This document shows positions 7,970 to 16,557 of a stretch of 64,000 nt of DNA, piece after piece. Both the position numbers and the translations under genes were made by a program. The notes under the pieces are model-generated. The model was not told the DNA's origin. It worked only from the letters and a program-made list of their open reading frames with translations, and ran no database searches. This DNA comes from Nitrosospira sp. Nsp11 (GTDB taxonomy: Bacteria; Pseudomonadota; Gammaproteobacteria; Burkholderiales; Nitrosomonadaceae), in assembly GCF_900142705.1 (NCBI RefSeq), contig NZ_FRBV01000001.1, positions 248,001 to 312,000 on the forward strand. The letters are read 5' to 3'. Every line of letters starts with the position of its first letter. Position 1 is the first letter of the stretch.

Positions 7970-8575
7970 TCAACTTTTATTTGCCAAAGCGAGATATTTT
8001 CGGTGTAACGCGTTTACTTGTTGCTCCAGATGGGCCATATCCGCATCGTTGATGATCGCGTCATCCGCTTGTTGTAATCTTTCCTTACGTGAAAGCTGCG
8101 CGGACATGATTGCACGCACAGTACGTTCGTCGAGCCCGGTTCGAGTAGCAGCGCGGACGATCTGATCATGCTCGCTGCAATCCACTACCAGGATGCGCTG
8201 GATTAATTCATGGTATGCACCGGTTTCGAGCAGCAACGGGACCACTATCATGCCGTATGGGGCACAGCAATGCGCGATGCGGCGAACCACCTCGACGCGT
8301 ATGAGTGGATGGAGAATGGCCTCAAGTGTGTGGCGTGCACTGCTATCCGAGAATACGAGGCTGCGCATTTCTTCTCGTCTAAGCGCGCCGTCCGCTGTGA
8401 TGAATTTTTCCGTAAAGGCTTGCCGAATATCGGCAATCGCTGCACCCTGCGGCTGGGTAAGCTCACGCGCAATTGCATCGGTGTCCACCACGTCCACGCC
8501 CAACGCGGCAAAGATTCTCGCAGCGCTGGTTTTACCGCTGCCGATGCCGCCAGTTAAACCGATGACCAAGGACAT
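7970..8575 (-). CDS. coaE: Dephospho-CoA kinase
   Basis: This 201-aa P-loop kinase performs the last step of coenzyme A synthesis, phosphorylating dephospho-CoA on the ribose 3'-OH. The Walker A motif GLTGGIGSGKTS is at residues 6-17, DTDAIARELTQPQG is the substrate region, and VVPLLLETGAY plus the DCSEHDQIVRA lid are present. It sits between the CorC-like gene and zapD, all on the minus strand. Length is normal. Confidence 0.95.
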   Translation of the reverse strand: MSLVIGLTGGIGSGKTSAARIFAALGVDVVDTDAIARELTQPQGAAIADIRQAFTEKFITADGALRREEMRSLVFSDSSARHTLEAILHPLIRVEVVRRIAHCCAPYGMIVVPLLLETGAYHELIQRILVVDCSEHDQIVRAATRTGLDERTVRAIMSAQLSRKERLQQADDAIINDADMAHLEQQVNALHRKYLALANKS

Positions 8576-8661
8576 GGGCTAAAATAGGTTCAAATAGATA
8601 CGATAAAAAAAGCGGGAGGGTTTTGCAACAGGGAAAGAAATGACAACCAAGTGGCAGACCA

Positions 8662-9966
8662 CTATCCCGTATAGGGATCTGACGATTCCCGTTCAATGGG
8701 CGCTAACGTGAGGAATATCCGCACTACCTTGACCACGCGATCCTGAGTCTGGATGATTTCCATTGGATAGCCTGCGATTTTAAGACTGGTACCAGCCTCG
8801 GGAATATCCTGGAAGTGTTCCAGGATGAGGCCATTGAGCGTTTTCGGCCCCCCCAGCGGCAGCGTAAGCCCAAGCTTGCGGTTGAGATCACGCAGCAGGC
8901 TGCTTCCTTCCACTATTACACTGCCATCTTCCTGTTTCAGGAATGCACCTACTTGCGAAGGCGAGTGCGTAGTAAATTCGCCAATGATTTCTTCGATGAT
9001 GTCTTCCAGTGTTACCAACCCCATCCATTCACCGTACTCGTCCACAATGAGGCCGACCCGTTCCCGGTTTTCCTGGAATAGTTGTAGCTGTGAAAACAGG
9101 GGCGTGCCGGATGGGATGAAGTAGGGCTCACGCATGATTTTTTCGAGTGTTGCGGCTGAGATGTCATCACTTCTCATCTGATTCAGCACCTTGCGGACGT
9201 GAATGATACCGGCAACGTTGTCAAGCGTGCCCCTGTATACAGGCAAACGGGTGTGATAACAGGTGAGTAACTGATCGTGAATGGTTTCATCGTCCGCGTC
9301 GAGATCTATCGCCTCGATCTGGCCACGGGGCACCATGACGTCGTCAACGGTAACGGTTTCGAGGTCAAACAAGTTAAGTAATACGCTCTGGTGTTTTTTC
9401 CGGATGAAGTGCCCCGCTTCCAGCACCAGCGTTTTAAGCTCTTCCAGGCTGAGTTTCTGCGTCGCGTTATCCGCCCTGGGCCTTATGCGCAGGAGAGTAA
9501 GCAGCGCCTGCACGAACAGATTGACAAACCAGACTACGGGATAAAATAGCTTCAGCAACGGTGTCAGCACGTAACTCGAAGCCAGCGCGATCCGCTCCGG
9601 GTGAGCAGCCGCGATGACTTTGGGCGTAATCTCGCTGAATACCAGGATAGCAAAAGTGACGCTTACCGTTCCCAAAAGCAGGGCCAGATCGCTATGACCG
9701 AATGAAACGGAAACAATCACGGCCACCACAGTCGCAGCGGCGGCATTCAACAGGTTGTTGCCAAGCAGGATGACCCCCAGCAGTCTATCGGTATTCAACA
9801 ATAGCTGGGTGGTCAGGCGGGCGCCCCGATGTCCCTGTTTCGCGAGATGCTTCAACCGATAACGGTTGATTGCCATCATGCTGGTTTCGGAAAGGGAAAA
9901 AAATGCAGATAAAATCAATAGAACAGCCAGTGCTATCAGTAGCACATACAGCGGCATGTCTTCCAA
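8662..9966 (-). CDS. HlyC/CorC-family CNNM transporter
   Basis: This 434-aa inner-membrane protein has three parts in order. An N-terminal DUF21/CNNM domain has four membrane segments (residues about 5-150, including SETSMMAINRYRLKHLA). A CBS-domain pair (about 200-330; VDDVMVPRGQIEAIDL, LVTLEDIIEEIIGE) follows, then a C-terminal CorC_HlyC domain (VEGSSLLRDLNRKLGL). Relatives are linked to Mg/Co homeostasis and act as transporters or regulators. The next gene upstream on the strand is the CcsA-like one. The start could also be the second Met three codons in. Confidence 0.88.
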   Translation of the reverse strand: MEDMPLYVLLIALAVLLILSAFFSLSETSMMAINRYRLKHLAKQGHRGARLTTQLLLNTDRLLGVILLGNNLLNAAAATVVAVIVSVSFGHSDLALLLGTVSVTFAILVFSEITPKVIAAAHPERIALASSYVLTPLLKLFYPVVWFVNLFVQALLTLLRIRPRADNATQKLSLEELKTLVLEAGHFIRKKHQSVLLNLFDLETVTVDDVMVPRGQIEAIDLDADDETIHDQLLTCYHTRLPVYRGTLDNVAGIIHVRKVLNQMRSDDISAATLEKIMREPYFIPSGTPLFSQLQLFQENRERVGLIVDEYGEWMGLVTLEDIIEEIIGEFTTHSPSQVGAFLKQEDGSVIVEGSSLLRDLNRKLGLTLPLGGPKTLNGLILEHFQDIPEAGTSLKIAGYPMEIIQTQDRVVKVVRIFLTLAPIERESSDPYTG

Positions 9967-10097
9967 GAGAAACGCCTTTATGCAAGTTGAAAAAATTCAG
10001 ATGCGGAAGAAAGCATCAGCTACAACTCTGACGGCTTTTGCGACTTCCAAGCCAGCACTTTATAACCAATGACATTCGTTTCGGCATACAAGTACTG

Positions 10098-10925
10098 TTA
10101 GCGCTGCAATATCACTTCCAGCACAAATTTGCTGCCGAGATATGCCAGCAGCAAAATAATGAATCCGGCCAGTGTCCAGCGAATCGCAATGCGTCCGCGC
10201 CAGCCATAAAACTGCCTCCCCGCCAGCAGGGCTGCGAACACACCCCAGGAAATAAAACCAAACAGATTCTTGTGGGTGAATTTGACTGGCTGGCTGAATA
10301 TCTCCTCCGAAAATACGACACCGCTGATGAGCGTCAGCGTGAGCAGTATGAAACCTACCCAGATGACGCGGAACAACAACGTTTCCATCGTAAGGAGCGG
10401 GGGTAGATTCGTCAGCACCGAAGGCATGGTCGGTTGGTGCAAGCGACGCTCCACCACTGCCATTAACAGCGCATGGAGTGCGGCAATGGTAAGAAGGCTG
10501 TATGCCAGCATTGCGATGGAAATGTGCGCCTTGAAAGCGGGTAGTTCAGTATTGGCCAAAGGCCGCAGGGAAGGAAAAACCAGCGGGAGCAGTACCGCCA
10601 CCGCAGCCACCGGCGCGATCAGGGTTTGTAACCCTTCGAGCCGGTTGAAAAAGCCGGATACCCAATAGATTATGGCAGTAAGCCAAACGATGGCGGAAAC
10701 TGCGCTGCCCACCCCGAAGCTCAACCCGATGCCTGCGAACACGGATTCATAAAGCGTATAGCCGTGCAGCGCCAGCGGGGCGAGAATGGCATAACGCTCC
10801 CTTCCCGGCGCTATAATATCGCCGCCTCCGGATTTTGTGGGCGCATTCCACCTGGTGCGCCAGAAGTGCCAACCGATCAGTCCATACAGCAGGGAGGCGA
10901 CGAGATAGGCTAGAATACCTGACAT
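10098..10925 (-). CDS. CcsA/YpjD-like cytochrome c assembly membrane protein
   Basis: This 275-aa multi-spanning inner-membrane protein of the cytochrome c assembly (CcsA/HemX/YpjD) family has about eight hydrophobic segments. A characteristic block near the C-terminus, KNLFGFISWGVFAALL, replaces the usual WG-H region. YpjD-type homologues commonly lie beside ffh, as here (divergent, about 65 bp apart). Its exact role in haem handling is unproven. It forms a leftward block with the CorC-like gene. Confidence 0.82.
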   Translation of the reverse strand: MSGILAYLVASLLYGLIGWHFWRTRWNAPTKSGGGDIIAPGRERYAILAPLALHGYTLYESVFAGIGLSFGVGSAVSAIVWLTAIIYWVSGFFNRLEGLQTLIAPVAAVAVLLPLVFPSLRPLANTELPAFKAHISIAMLAYSLLTIAALHALLMAVVERRLHQPTMPSVLTNLPPLLTMETLLFRVIWVGFILLTLTLISGVVFSEEIFSQPVKFTHKNLFGFISWGVFAALLAGRQFYGWRGRIAIRWTLAGFIILLLAYLGSKFVLEVILQR

Positions 10926-10991
10926 TTATATAGCAGATTAAATTGGGACTGCCAGTTAGTCTACACCAAATTTTCTTGAGAGGCATTTTGC

Positions 10992-12341
10992 ATGTTCGAC
11001 AATCTTACCAGCCGGCTTTCCGGAGTCATCAAGACCCTGCGGGGTGAAGCGCGACTGACCGAAACGAATATACAGGAAGCGCTGCGCGAAGTGCGAATGG
11101 CGTTGCTGGAGGCGGACGTAGCCTTGCCGGTGATCAAGGAGTTCATTGCACGCGTCAAGGAAAAGGCGGTCGGCAAGGAGGTAGTAGGCAGCCTTTCGCC
11201 AGGCCAGGCGCTGGTTGGGGTAGTGCACCAGGAGTTGATCGCCCTCATGGGAGGCGAAACTGCCGATATCAATCTGTCTACCGTGCCGCCGGCGGTCATC
11301 CTCATGGCCGGGCTGCAGGGCGCCGGCAAGACCACCAGTAGCGGCAAATTAGCAAAGTGGTTGATGGAGCAAAAAAAGAAAAAGGTATTGCTTGTTTCGT
11401 GTGATACGTATCGCCCCGCCGCCATTCATCAATTGGAGCTTCTGGCCCGGCAAACGGGCGCATCGTTCTTCCCGGTTCAAGCGGGACAACAGCCGAAAGA
11501 AATCGCTGCTGCCGCATTGGATTTTGCCCGCAGGCACTTCCACGACGTGATGATCGTGGATACCGCCGGGCGGTTAGCCATCGACGAAGCGATGATGGAA
11601 GAAATTCGCGAATTGGAAACGCTGCTGAATCCCATAGAAACACTGTTCGTAGTGGATGCAATGCAGGGTCAGGACGCAGTCAACACGGCCAGAGCTTTTG
11701 CGGAGGCATTGCCGCTGACCGGTGTGATCCTTACGAAACTCGATGGCGATGCGCGCGGAGGTGCGGCACTGTCGGTGCTACACGTTACCGGCAAGCCAAT
11801 AAAATTTGCGGGCGTAGGGGAAAAATTAACCGGGCTGGAAGCATTCCACCCTGACCGCATGGCTTCACGCATCCTCGGCATGGGTGATGTGTTGGGATTG
11901 ATCGAGGAAGCCCAGCGCGGCGTAGATCAGCACGAGGCCGAAAAGCTTGCTAAAAAAATGAAATCGGGCAAAAGCTTCGATCTGAACGATTTCAAGATGC
12001 AATTTCAACAAATGAGAAATATGGGTGGCATGGGCGCCGTAATGGACAAACTGCCTGCTCAATTGAGCCAGGCCGCCCAAAACGTAAAAATTGACGATAA
12101 AGTCATGGGCCGCACCGAAGGCATCATTAATGCCATGACGCCCCAGGAACGGGTCAAGCCCGAAATCTTGAAAGCATCACGTAAACGCCGAATCGCGGCG
12201 GGAGCGGGCGTTACCGTACAGGAAGTAAACCGCTTGCTGTCGCAATTCGAGCAGGCACAGAAAATGATGAAAATGATGAGTAAAGGGGGAATGGCAAAAA
12301 TGCTTCGGAGCATGAAAGGAATGCTTCCAGGCATGCGTTAA
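10992..12341 (+). CDS. ffh: Signal recognition particle protein Ffh
   Basis: This 449-aa SRP54-type GTPase binds 4.5S RNA and signal sequences and delivers ribosomes to FtsY. The N domain (residues 1-90) is followed by the G domain with GLQGAGKTT, DTYRPAA, DTAGR and TKLDGDARGG. A methionine-rich M domain (from about 300) ends KMLRSMKGMLPGMR. It is monocistronic by context: divergent from the CcsA-like gene and convergent with the DUF192 gene. Confidence 0.97.
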   Translation: MFDNLTSRLSGVIKTLRGEARLTETNIQEALREVRMALLEADVALPVIKEFIARVKEKAVGKEVVGSLSPGQALVGVVHQELIALMGGETADINLSTVPPAVILMAGLQGAGKTTSSGKLAKWLMEQKKKKVLLVSCDTYRPAAIHQLELLARQTGASFFPVQAGQQPKEIAAAALDFARRHFHDVMIVDTAGRLAIDEAMMEEIRELETLLNPIETLFVVDAMQGQDAVNTARAFAEALPLTGVILTKLDGDARGGAALSVLHVTGKPIKFAGVGEKLTGLEAFHPDRMASRILGMGDVLGLIEEAQRGVDQHEAEKLAKKMKSGKSFDLNDFKMQFQQMRNMGGMGAVMDKLPAQLSQAAQNVKIDDKVMGRTEGIINAMTPQERVKPEILKASRKRRIAAGAGVTVQEVNRLLSQFEQAQKMMKMMSKGGMAKMLRSMKGMLPGMR

Positions 12342-12385
12342 AAGCAAGTCGGATGCAGGCGTAGAATCCGGCAACGGAGAGCTGG

Positions 12386-13012
12386 TTATTCCGCTACCGG
12401 CATTTTATCGAGGCCCATGACCCACTCACCTGCCTTTATATTTCTCGTCGAAAACCAGCCAAGATTCGTTTCGATAGCATATTTCGCGGCCCCAGCGGAA
12501 CCATGCGCCGTTGCCGTGCGGGGCGTCATGTCCTCGATGTTGAGTATCACCCCTTTTCCATCCAGAAAGGCGACGCTTAGCGGAATATCCGTGTTCATCA
12601 TCCACATGCTGTGCCGCCCGGCCTCCGGGAATATAAATAGCATGCCATCATTATCATCCATGGATTGTCGGGACATCAACCCCTTTGAGCGGGTGGATTC
12701 GGTATACGCAACCTCGACGCGAAGAGTATGACCTGAAATTCCGAGTTGGCGTATCGGCATTTCCGCGTTGACCGGCGCCGATAGTAGAAAAACAAAGAAA
12801 ATCGCAGGAATGTGCCAGCCTGAACCCGGCAGTTGGATAGAGTGGTGTGTATGATTTTTGGAGTGCCTGGCAACGCGCAACAACCGGGAAAGACCGCCCC
12901 ATTCCAAGGAACTATAACGTGGCCATGTGCCATAAAAATGGTGCCATCCCCTTCGTAAAGAATGCATCACGAAGGAGAAGGTCGGATGGGACAAAAGTTC
13001 CTTGTTAAACAT
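12386..13012 (-). CDS. DUF192 secreted protein with repeat-derived N-terminus
   Basis: The last 120 residues are a normal DUF192 (UPF0127) domain (VEVAYTESTRSKGLMSR, GMLFIFPEAGRHSMWM, NLGWFSTRNIKAGEWV). The hydrophobic stretch IPAIFFVFLLSAPVNA in front looks like a signal peptide, so the mature protein is probably periplasmic. The first ~60 codons match, in both protein and DNA, an intergenic repeat at 15.6-15.9 kb (shared FYGT, SLEW and QLPG blocks). The true start is therefore uncertain: no ATG lies between the repeat and the signal peptide. Either translation starts inside the repeat (Met16 is an option), or a non-ATG start is used, or the native start was lost. Function of DUF192 is unknown. 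Confidence 0.7.
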   Translation of the reverse strand: MFNKELLSHPTFSFVMHSLRRGWHHFYGTWPRYSSLEWGGLSRLLRVARHSKNHTHHSIQLPGSGWHIPAIFFVFLLSAPVNAEMPIRQLGISGHTLRVEVAYTESTRSKGLMSRQSMDDNDGMLFIFPEAGRHSMWMMNTDIPLSVAFLDGKGVILNIEDMTPRTATAHGSAGAAKYAIETNLGWFSTRNIKAGEWVMGLDKMPVAE

Positions 13013-13053
13013 AGTGCCAAGCCTGAAAAATGAGGAGTTAACTGCTGGTAGAT

Positions 13054-13503
13054 TTAATGTTTGCCGGTACTGCCAAAGCCGCTTGTTCCTCGATGGCTAT
13101 GCGTAAAGTCATTTACAACATTGAAATCAACCTGCACCACCGGCACCACGACCAGTTGTGCGATCCGCTCCAGCGGATTCAATAGAAAAGGTACCTGCCC
13201 ACGGTTCCAGCATGACACGAATATTTGCCCCTGGTAATCGGAATCGATCAGCCCGACCAGGTTCCCCATCACTATGCCATGCTTGTGGCCCAACCCCGAA
13301 CGAGGGAGCACCATAGCGGCAAGTCCTGGATCAGCGAGATGAATAGCAATGCCGGTGGGAATGAGGTTAGCCTCTCCCGGTGCGATGGTCATCACATGTT
13401 CCGTGCAGGCCCGCAGGTCAAGCCCAGCGGAGCCGGGAGTAGCATAAGTCGGCAATTGGTGCGTCAGACGTGAGTCGAGAATCTTAATATCTATCTTTAG
13501 CAT
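13054..13503 (-). CDS. dut: dUTP diphosphatase
   Basis: This 149-aa homotrimeric dUTPase hydrolyses dUTP to dUMP, keeping uracil out of DNA and feeding dTMP synthesis. The five family motifs are visible: [42 protein letters not shown] and [10 protein letters not shown] place the start at ATG 13503 (MLKIDIKIL), where conservation begins. An in-frame ATG 18 codons upstream lies within the end of coaBC. It follows coaBC closely on the same strand, a common proteobacterial pair. Confidence 0.93.
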   Translation of the reverse strand: MLKIDIKILDSRLTHQLPTYATPGSAGLDLRACTEHVMTIAPGEANLIPTGIAIHLADPGLAAMVLPRSGLGHKHGIVMGNLVGLIDSDYQGQIFVSCWNRGQVPFLLNPLERIAQLVVVPVVQVDFNVVNDFTHSHRGTSGFGSTGKH

Positions 13504-13522
13504 GGTAATCTTAGAATCTTTT

Positions 13523-14740
13523 TCACGCTTTTTGTTTTTCCTGCAGCAATGAAACATGTTTAATCAAACGCCGTGCCTGCTCTATTTTCTGCGCTCGCGG
13601 TAAATGATGCTTGCCAGCATCGTCGAATAGAGTCAATGTACAATCTTCAGAGCCAATCGCTTCCTGGGCCAGGTTTGCGGCGAGCAGTGGCAGTTTTTTC
13701 TTACGCCGCTTGATTTCGGCATTCTCCTCAAGATTTTCCGTCTCTGCGGCAAAACCGACACAGAAAGGCGGATCGGCAAGCCCTGCCGCATATTCCAGAA
13801 TATCAGGATTGGGTATCAGTTCGAGTGTAATGTTATTACTGGTTTTCTTTGTCTTCTGCTTACTGGTGCTTTTGGCGCGGTAGTCGGCTACTGCCGCGAC
13901 ACTTATAAAAATGTCGACACCTGAAATTTTATTTTCCACGGCTTCAAACATTTCTTGCGCGCTTGTCACCCTGACGACCTTCGCCGCTGGAGGCGCATCA
14001 AGGCAAACAGGACCGGAAATGAGAATAACCTCCGCCCCGGCTTCAAGTGCTGCGCGCGCGACTGCATAGCCCATTTTTCCGGAACTTAAATTGGTGATTC
14101 CCCTGACGGCATCGATAGCCTCGTATGTGGGCCCGGCAGTGATGAGTACGCGCTTGCCTTGCAACAGCTTGGGCTGAAAAAAAGAATGCAACGTTTCAGC
14201 AAGTTCATGCGCTTCAAGCATGCGGCCCATACCGGTCTCTCCGCATGCCTGGGCGCCGCTGGCGGGACCGAGTATTGTTACATTATCCCGCCGCAGCGTA
14301 GCCAGGTTCCGTTGAGTTGCAGGATTTTCCCACATTTGCCGGTTCATGGCCGGAGCGATCAGCAAGGGGCAATCGCGCGCAAGACACAATGTCGATAAGA
14401 GGTCATCAGCAAGACCATTGGCAAGTTTGGCAATAAAATCGGCGCTGGCAGGCGCGATGAGTATCGCATCCACGTTGCGCGAAAGATCAATATGAGCCAT
14501 GCTGTTGGCGATGCTCGCGTCCCACAGTTCAGTAAACACCGGCTTACCGGTTAATGCCTGCAACGTTGCCGTACCGACGAAATGGCAAGCCGATTGGGTC
14601 ATTACCGCCTGCACGTCCGCGCCGTCATGCATCAAGAGACGCGCCAGTTCCGCAGCCTTGTATGCGGCTACCCCGCCGGTAAGCCCCAAAAGCAGGCGTC
14701 TGGCTGTTTGTCTTTGTAAGGACGTGTCAGTCATAATCAT
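13523..14740 (-). CDS. coaBC: Bifunctional CoaBC (phosphopantothenoylcysteine synthetase/decarboxylase)
   Basis: This 405-aa fusion enzyme of coenzyme A synthesis has two halves. The N-terminal FMN-binding CoaC half ([42 protein letters not shown]) decarboxylates phosphopantothenoylcysteine. The C-terminal CoaB half ([31 protein letters not shown]) condenses phosphopantothenate with cysteine using CTP. The start may be the first or third codon (M-I-M). It is upstream of dut and divergent from radC. Confidence 0.95.
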   Translation of the reverse strand: MIMTDTSLQRQTARRLLLGLTGGVAAYKAAELARLLMHDGADVQAVMTQSACHFVGTATLQALTGKPVFTELWDASIANSMAHIDLSRNVDAILIAPASADFIAKLANGLADDLLSTLCLARDCPLLIAPAMNRQMWENPATQRNLATLRRDNVTILGPASGAQACGETGMGRMLEAHELAETLHSFFQPKLLQGKRVLITAGPTYEAIDAVRGITNLSSGKMGYAVARAALEAGAEVILISGPVCLDAPPAAKVVRVTSAQEMFEAVENKISGVDIFISVAAVADYRAKSTSKQKTKKTSNNITLELIPNPDILEYAAGLADPPFCVGFAAETENLEENAEIKRRKKKLPLLAANLAQEAIGSEDCTLTLFDDAGKHHLPRAQKIEQARRLIKHVSLLQEKQKA

Positions 14741-14869
14741 AGGATCACTTTTAGCAGGAAGGAGTTTAACCTAAAAACAGCGTCTCATTGCAGAGAGCGG
14801 CTCTCGCTGCCGCGATGATTTTGGATCTCCCACCTGACCTTCACGTTTTCATTTGGCACTCACACTACC

Positions 14870-15544
14870 ATGGCAATTTCCGACTGGCCTGAATCCGAGC
14901 GTCCGCGCGAGAAACTCCTGAAAAATGGGCCGGCGCATCTTTCCGATGCGGAACTTCTGGCGATATTCCTGCGTACGGGTATGGCCGGAAAAAGCGCCGT
15001 GGACTTGGCGCGAGAACTGCTCCAGTGCTTCAACGGGTTGACAGGGCTATTTGCCGCGGATCAAAACGCTTTTTGCCAGGTAAGAGGAATGGGCCCAGCC
15101 AAGTATTCGCAATTACAGGCGGTAATGGAAATGGCACGACGTGCGCTGGAAGAAAAGCTGAAGAGTGGCGACACCATGAGCTCGCCGAAATCGGTACGTG
15201 ATTATTTGCGCCTCAGTCTTCAGGGTAAAAAGCATGAGGTCTTTGTGGCTATTTTTCTCGACGCTCAGAATCGTACCATTGCGACCGAGGAATTGTTTAA
15301 GGGGACCCTCACCCAAACCAGCGTATACCCGCGCGAAGTGGTAAAACGCGCGCTGCATCATAACTCAGCCGCCATTATCTTCGCGCATAATCATCCTTCC
15401 GGTATTGCGGAGCCGAGCCAAGCCGACGAAATCCTGACTCAATCTCTAAAACAGGCGCTTGCTTTGATAGATGTGAAAGTCCTCGATCATTTTATCGTTG
15501 GCGCGGGCACGGCCATGTCATTCGCTGAGCGCGGACTGATATGA
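14870..15544 (+). CDS. radC: RadC/JAB-domain DNA repair-related protein
   Basis: This 224-aa protein has an N-terminal helix-hairpin-helix region ([32 protein letters not shown]). A C-terminal JAB/MPN-type metal-binding domain follows, with [14 protein letters not shown] as the metal-binding signature. RadC was named for a repair phenotype in E. coli that has since been questioned; its activity remains undetermined. It is intact and single, and divergent from coaBC. The 3' flank is a repeat-rich gap. Confidence 0.9.
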   Translation: MAISDWPESERPREKLLKNGPAHLSDAELLAIFLRTGMAGKSAVDLARELLQCFNGLTGLFAADQNAFCQVRGMGPAKYSQLQAVMEMARRALEEKLKSGDTMSSPKSVRDYLRLSLQGKKHEVFVAIFLDAQNRTIATEELFKGTLTQTSVYPREVVKRALHHNSAAIIFAHNHPSGIAEPSQADEILTQSLKQALALIDVKVLDHFIVGAGTAMSFAERGLI

Positions 15545-15548
15545 TTCC

Positions 15549-15922
15549 TAGATCCGGCAGTTGACCGCTCATTTGTAAACTAAACGCTATAGTTGAAGAA
15601 TTTTCTCGTACCCCATGAGCCGCACTTTTTGGCGAGTTCGCTACGGAGCGGATTGAATAGTTTTTACGGCACAGCGCTGCGTTGCAACTCCTTGGAATGG
15701 AATGGCGCCCCGAAGCGTCGCACGAGGAGCCCCGCGAAGCGGGGATCGGGAAGCGCAGGGAATGCCGCGATCGCTTTCCACACGCAAGGAGGCGCCAGCA
15801 TCCCGCTTCGGGGCCGCCCGGAAGGCACTGCTCCGCCCTACGCGGTCGCATTCCGCGTCGTTGCGCCTTGCTCTGTGGCGCAAAAACCGCTCATCCGCCC
15901 CGTCCAACTGCCGGGTTTAGGA
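15549..15922 (+). repeat. Intergenic repeat family copy (CCGGCAGTTG...CAACTGCCGG bounded)
   Basis: The gap between radC and rpmB (15545-15988) holds no convincing gene. It contains blocks TTTTTACGGCACA, CTCCTTGGAATGG and CCAACTGCCGGGTTTAGG that recur in the same order on the minus strand at about 12.83-12.98 kb, inside the 5' part of the DUF192 frame. CCGGCAGTTG (about 15554) and its complement CAACTGCCGG (about 15906) sit near the outer edges. A GC-rich interior holds further short inverted repeats (CCCCGAAGCG, CGCTTCGGGG). Confidence 0.6.
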
Positions 15923-15926
15923 TAAT

Positions 15927-15956
15927 TTGAGGAAATCCTTGGAATCGGGATATAAT
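15927..15956 (+). promoter_or_regulatory. Sigma-70 promoter for rpmB-rpmG
   Basis: A perfect -10 TATAAT (15951-15956) lies 18 bp after TTGAGG (15927-15932, -35), about 33 bp before the rpmB start. It directly adjoins the end of the repeat copy. Confidence 0.65.
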
Positions 15957-15988
15957 GTCGGTTTTTCCGATTTTGGGAGTGGATCACC

Positions 15989-16225
15989 ATGGCACAAGTA
16001 TGTGAAGTCACCGGAAAGAAACCTATGACCGGCCACCACGTTTCCCATGCTAACAACAAGACTAAACGACGCTTTTTACCCAATTTGCAGCGGCGCCGGT
16101 TCTGGGTTGAGAGCGAGCAACGCTGGATCAGCCTGCGCCTGTCTAATGTAGCGCTCCGTACAATAGACAAGAACGGTATTGACGCGGTGCTGGCTGGAAT
16201 GCGCGCACGCGGGGACAACATTTAA
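15989..16225 (+). CDS. rpmB: 50S ribosomal protein L28
   Basis: This 78-aa L28 starts [20 protein letters not shown] and is followed by the basic [19 protein letters not shown] segment that contacts 23S rRNA. It heads a two-gene operon with rpmG, separated by 45 bp, and is driven by the promoter at 15927-15956. Length is standard for betaproteobacteria. Confidence 0.97.
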   Translation: MAQVCEVTGKKPMTGHHVSHANNKTKRRFLPNLQRRRFWVESEQRWISLRLSNVALRTIDKNGIDAVLAGMRARGDNI

Positions 16226-16270
16226 AAGTCGGAAAACGGCATTCAGGCTTGGGAATATAAGGACACCATC

Positions 16271-16426
16271 ATGAGAGAAAAAATAAAGCTCGAATCTTCG
16301 GCCGGAACCGGCCATTTCTACACCACTACCAAAAATAAGCGCACCAAGCCAGAGAAAATCGAAATTTCAAAATTCGATCCGGTCGTACGTAAGCACGTCA
16401 AATACAAGGAAACCAAACTCAAGTAA
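16271..16426 (+). CDS. rpmG: 50S ribosomal protein L33
   Basis: This 51-aa L33 begins [20 protein letters not shown] and ends KYKETKLK. It contains the [17 protein letters not shown] core. It lacks the CXXC zinc ribbon, so it is the Cys-minus form. It follows rpmB directly, with AAGGA upstream of ATG 16271, and is ended by the terminator at 16493-16521. Confidence 0.95.
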   Translation: MREKIKLESSAGTGHFYTTTKNKRTKPEKIEISKFDPVVRKHVKYKETKLK

Positions 16427-16492
16427 CATCATAGCTGGAGGCTGCGCCAGGAAGTTCCAGGGGATGCAGCGTAGAGATGTTAAGAACGTACT

Positions 16493-16521
16493 AAAAAAAA
16501 CCCGCCGTTGGCGGGTTTTTT
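16493..16521. terminator. Bidirectional terminator between rpmG and desaturase gene
   Basis: The stem CCCGCC/GGCGGG (16501-16506, 16510-16515) has a GTT loop, an A-run to the left and a T-run to the right. It can stop both the rightward rpmB-rpmG and the leftward desaturase transcripts. Confidence 0.85.
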
Positions 16522-16557
16522 GTTGATGCTACGTTTGTAACGCTCGTCATATTCAAC

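Noticed and set aside
15593-15930. Several overlapping frames between radC and rpmB
   Set aside because: They read through a repeat in three frames with no ribosome site; composition is Arg/Pro-rich and non-protein-like.
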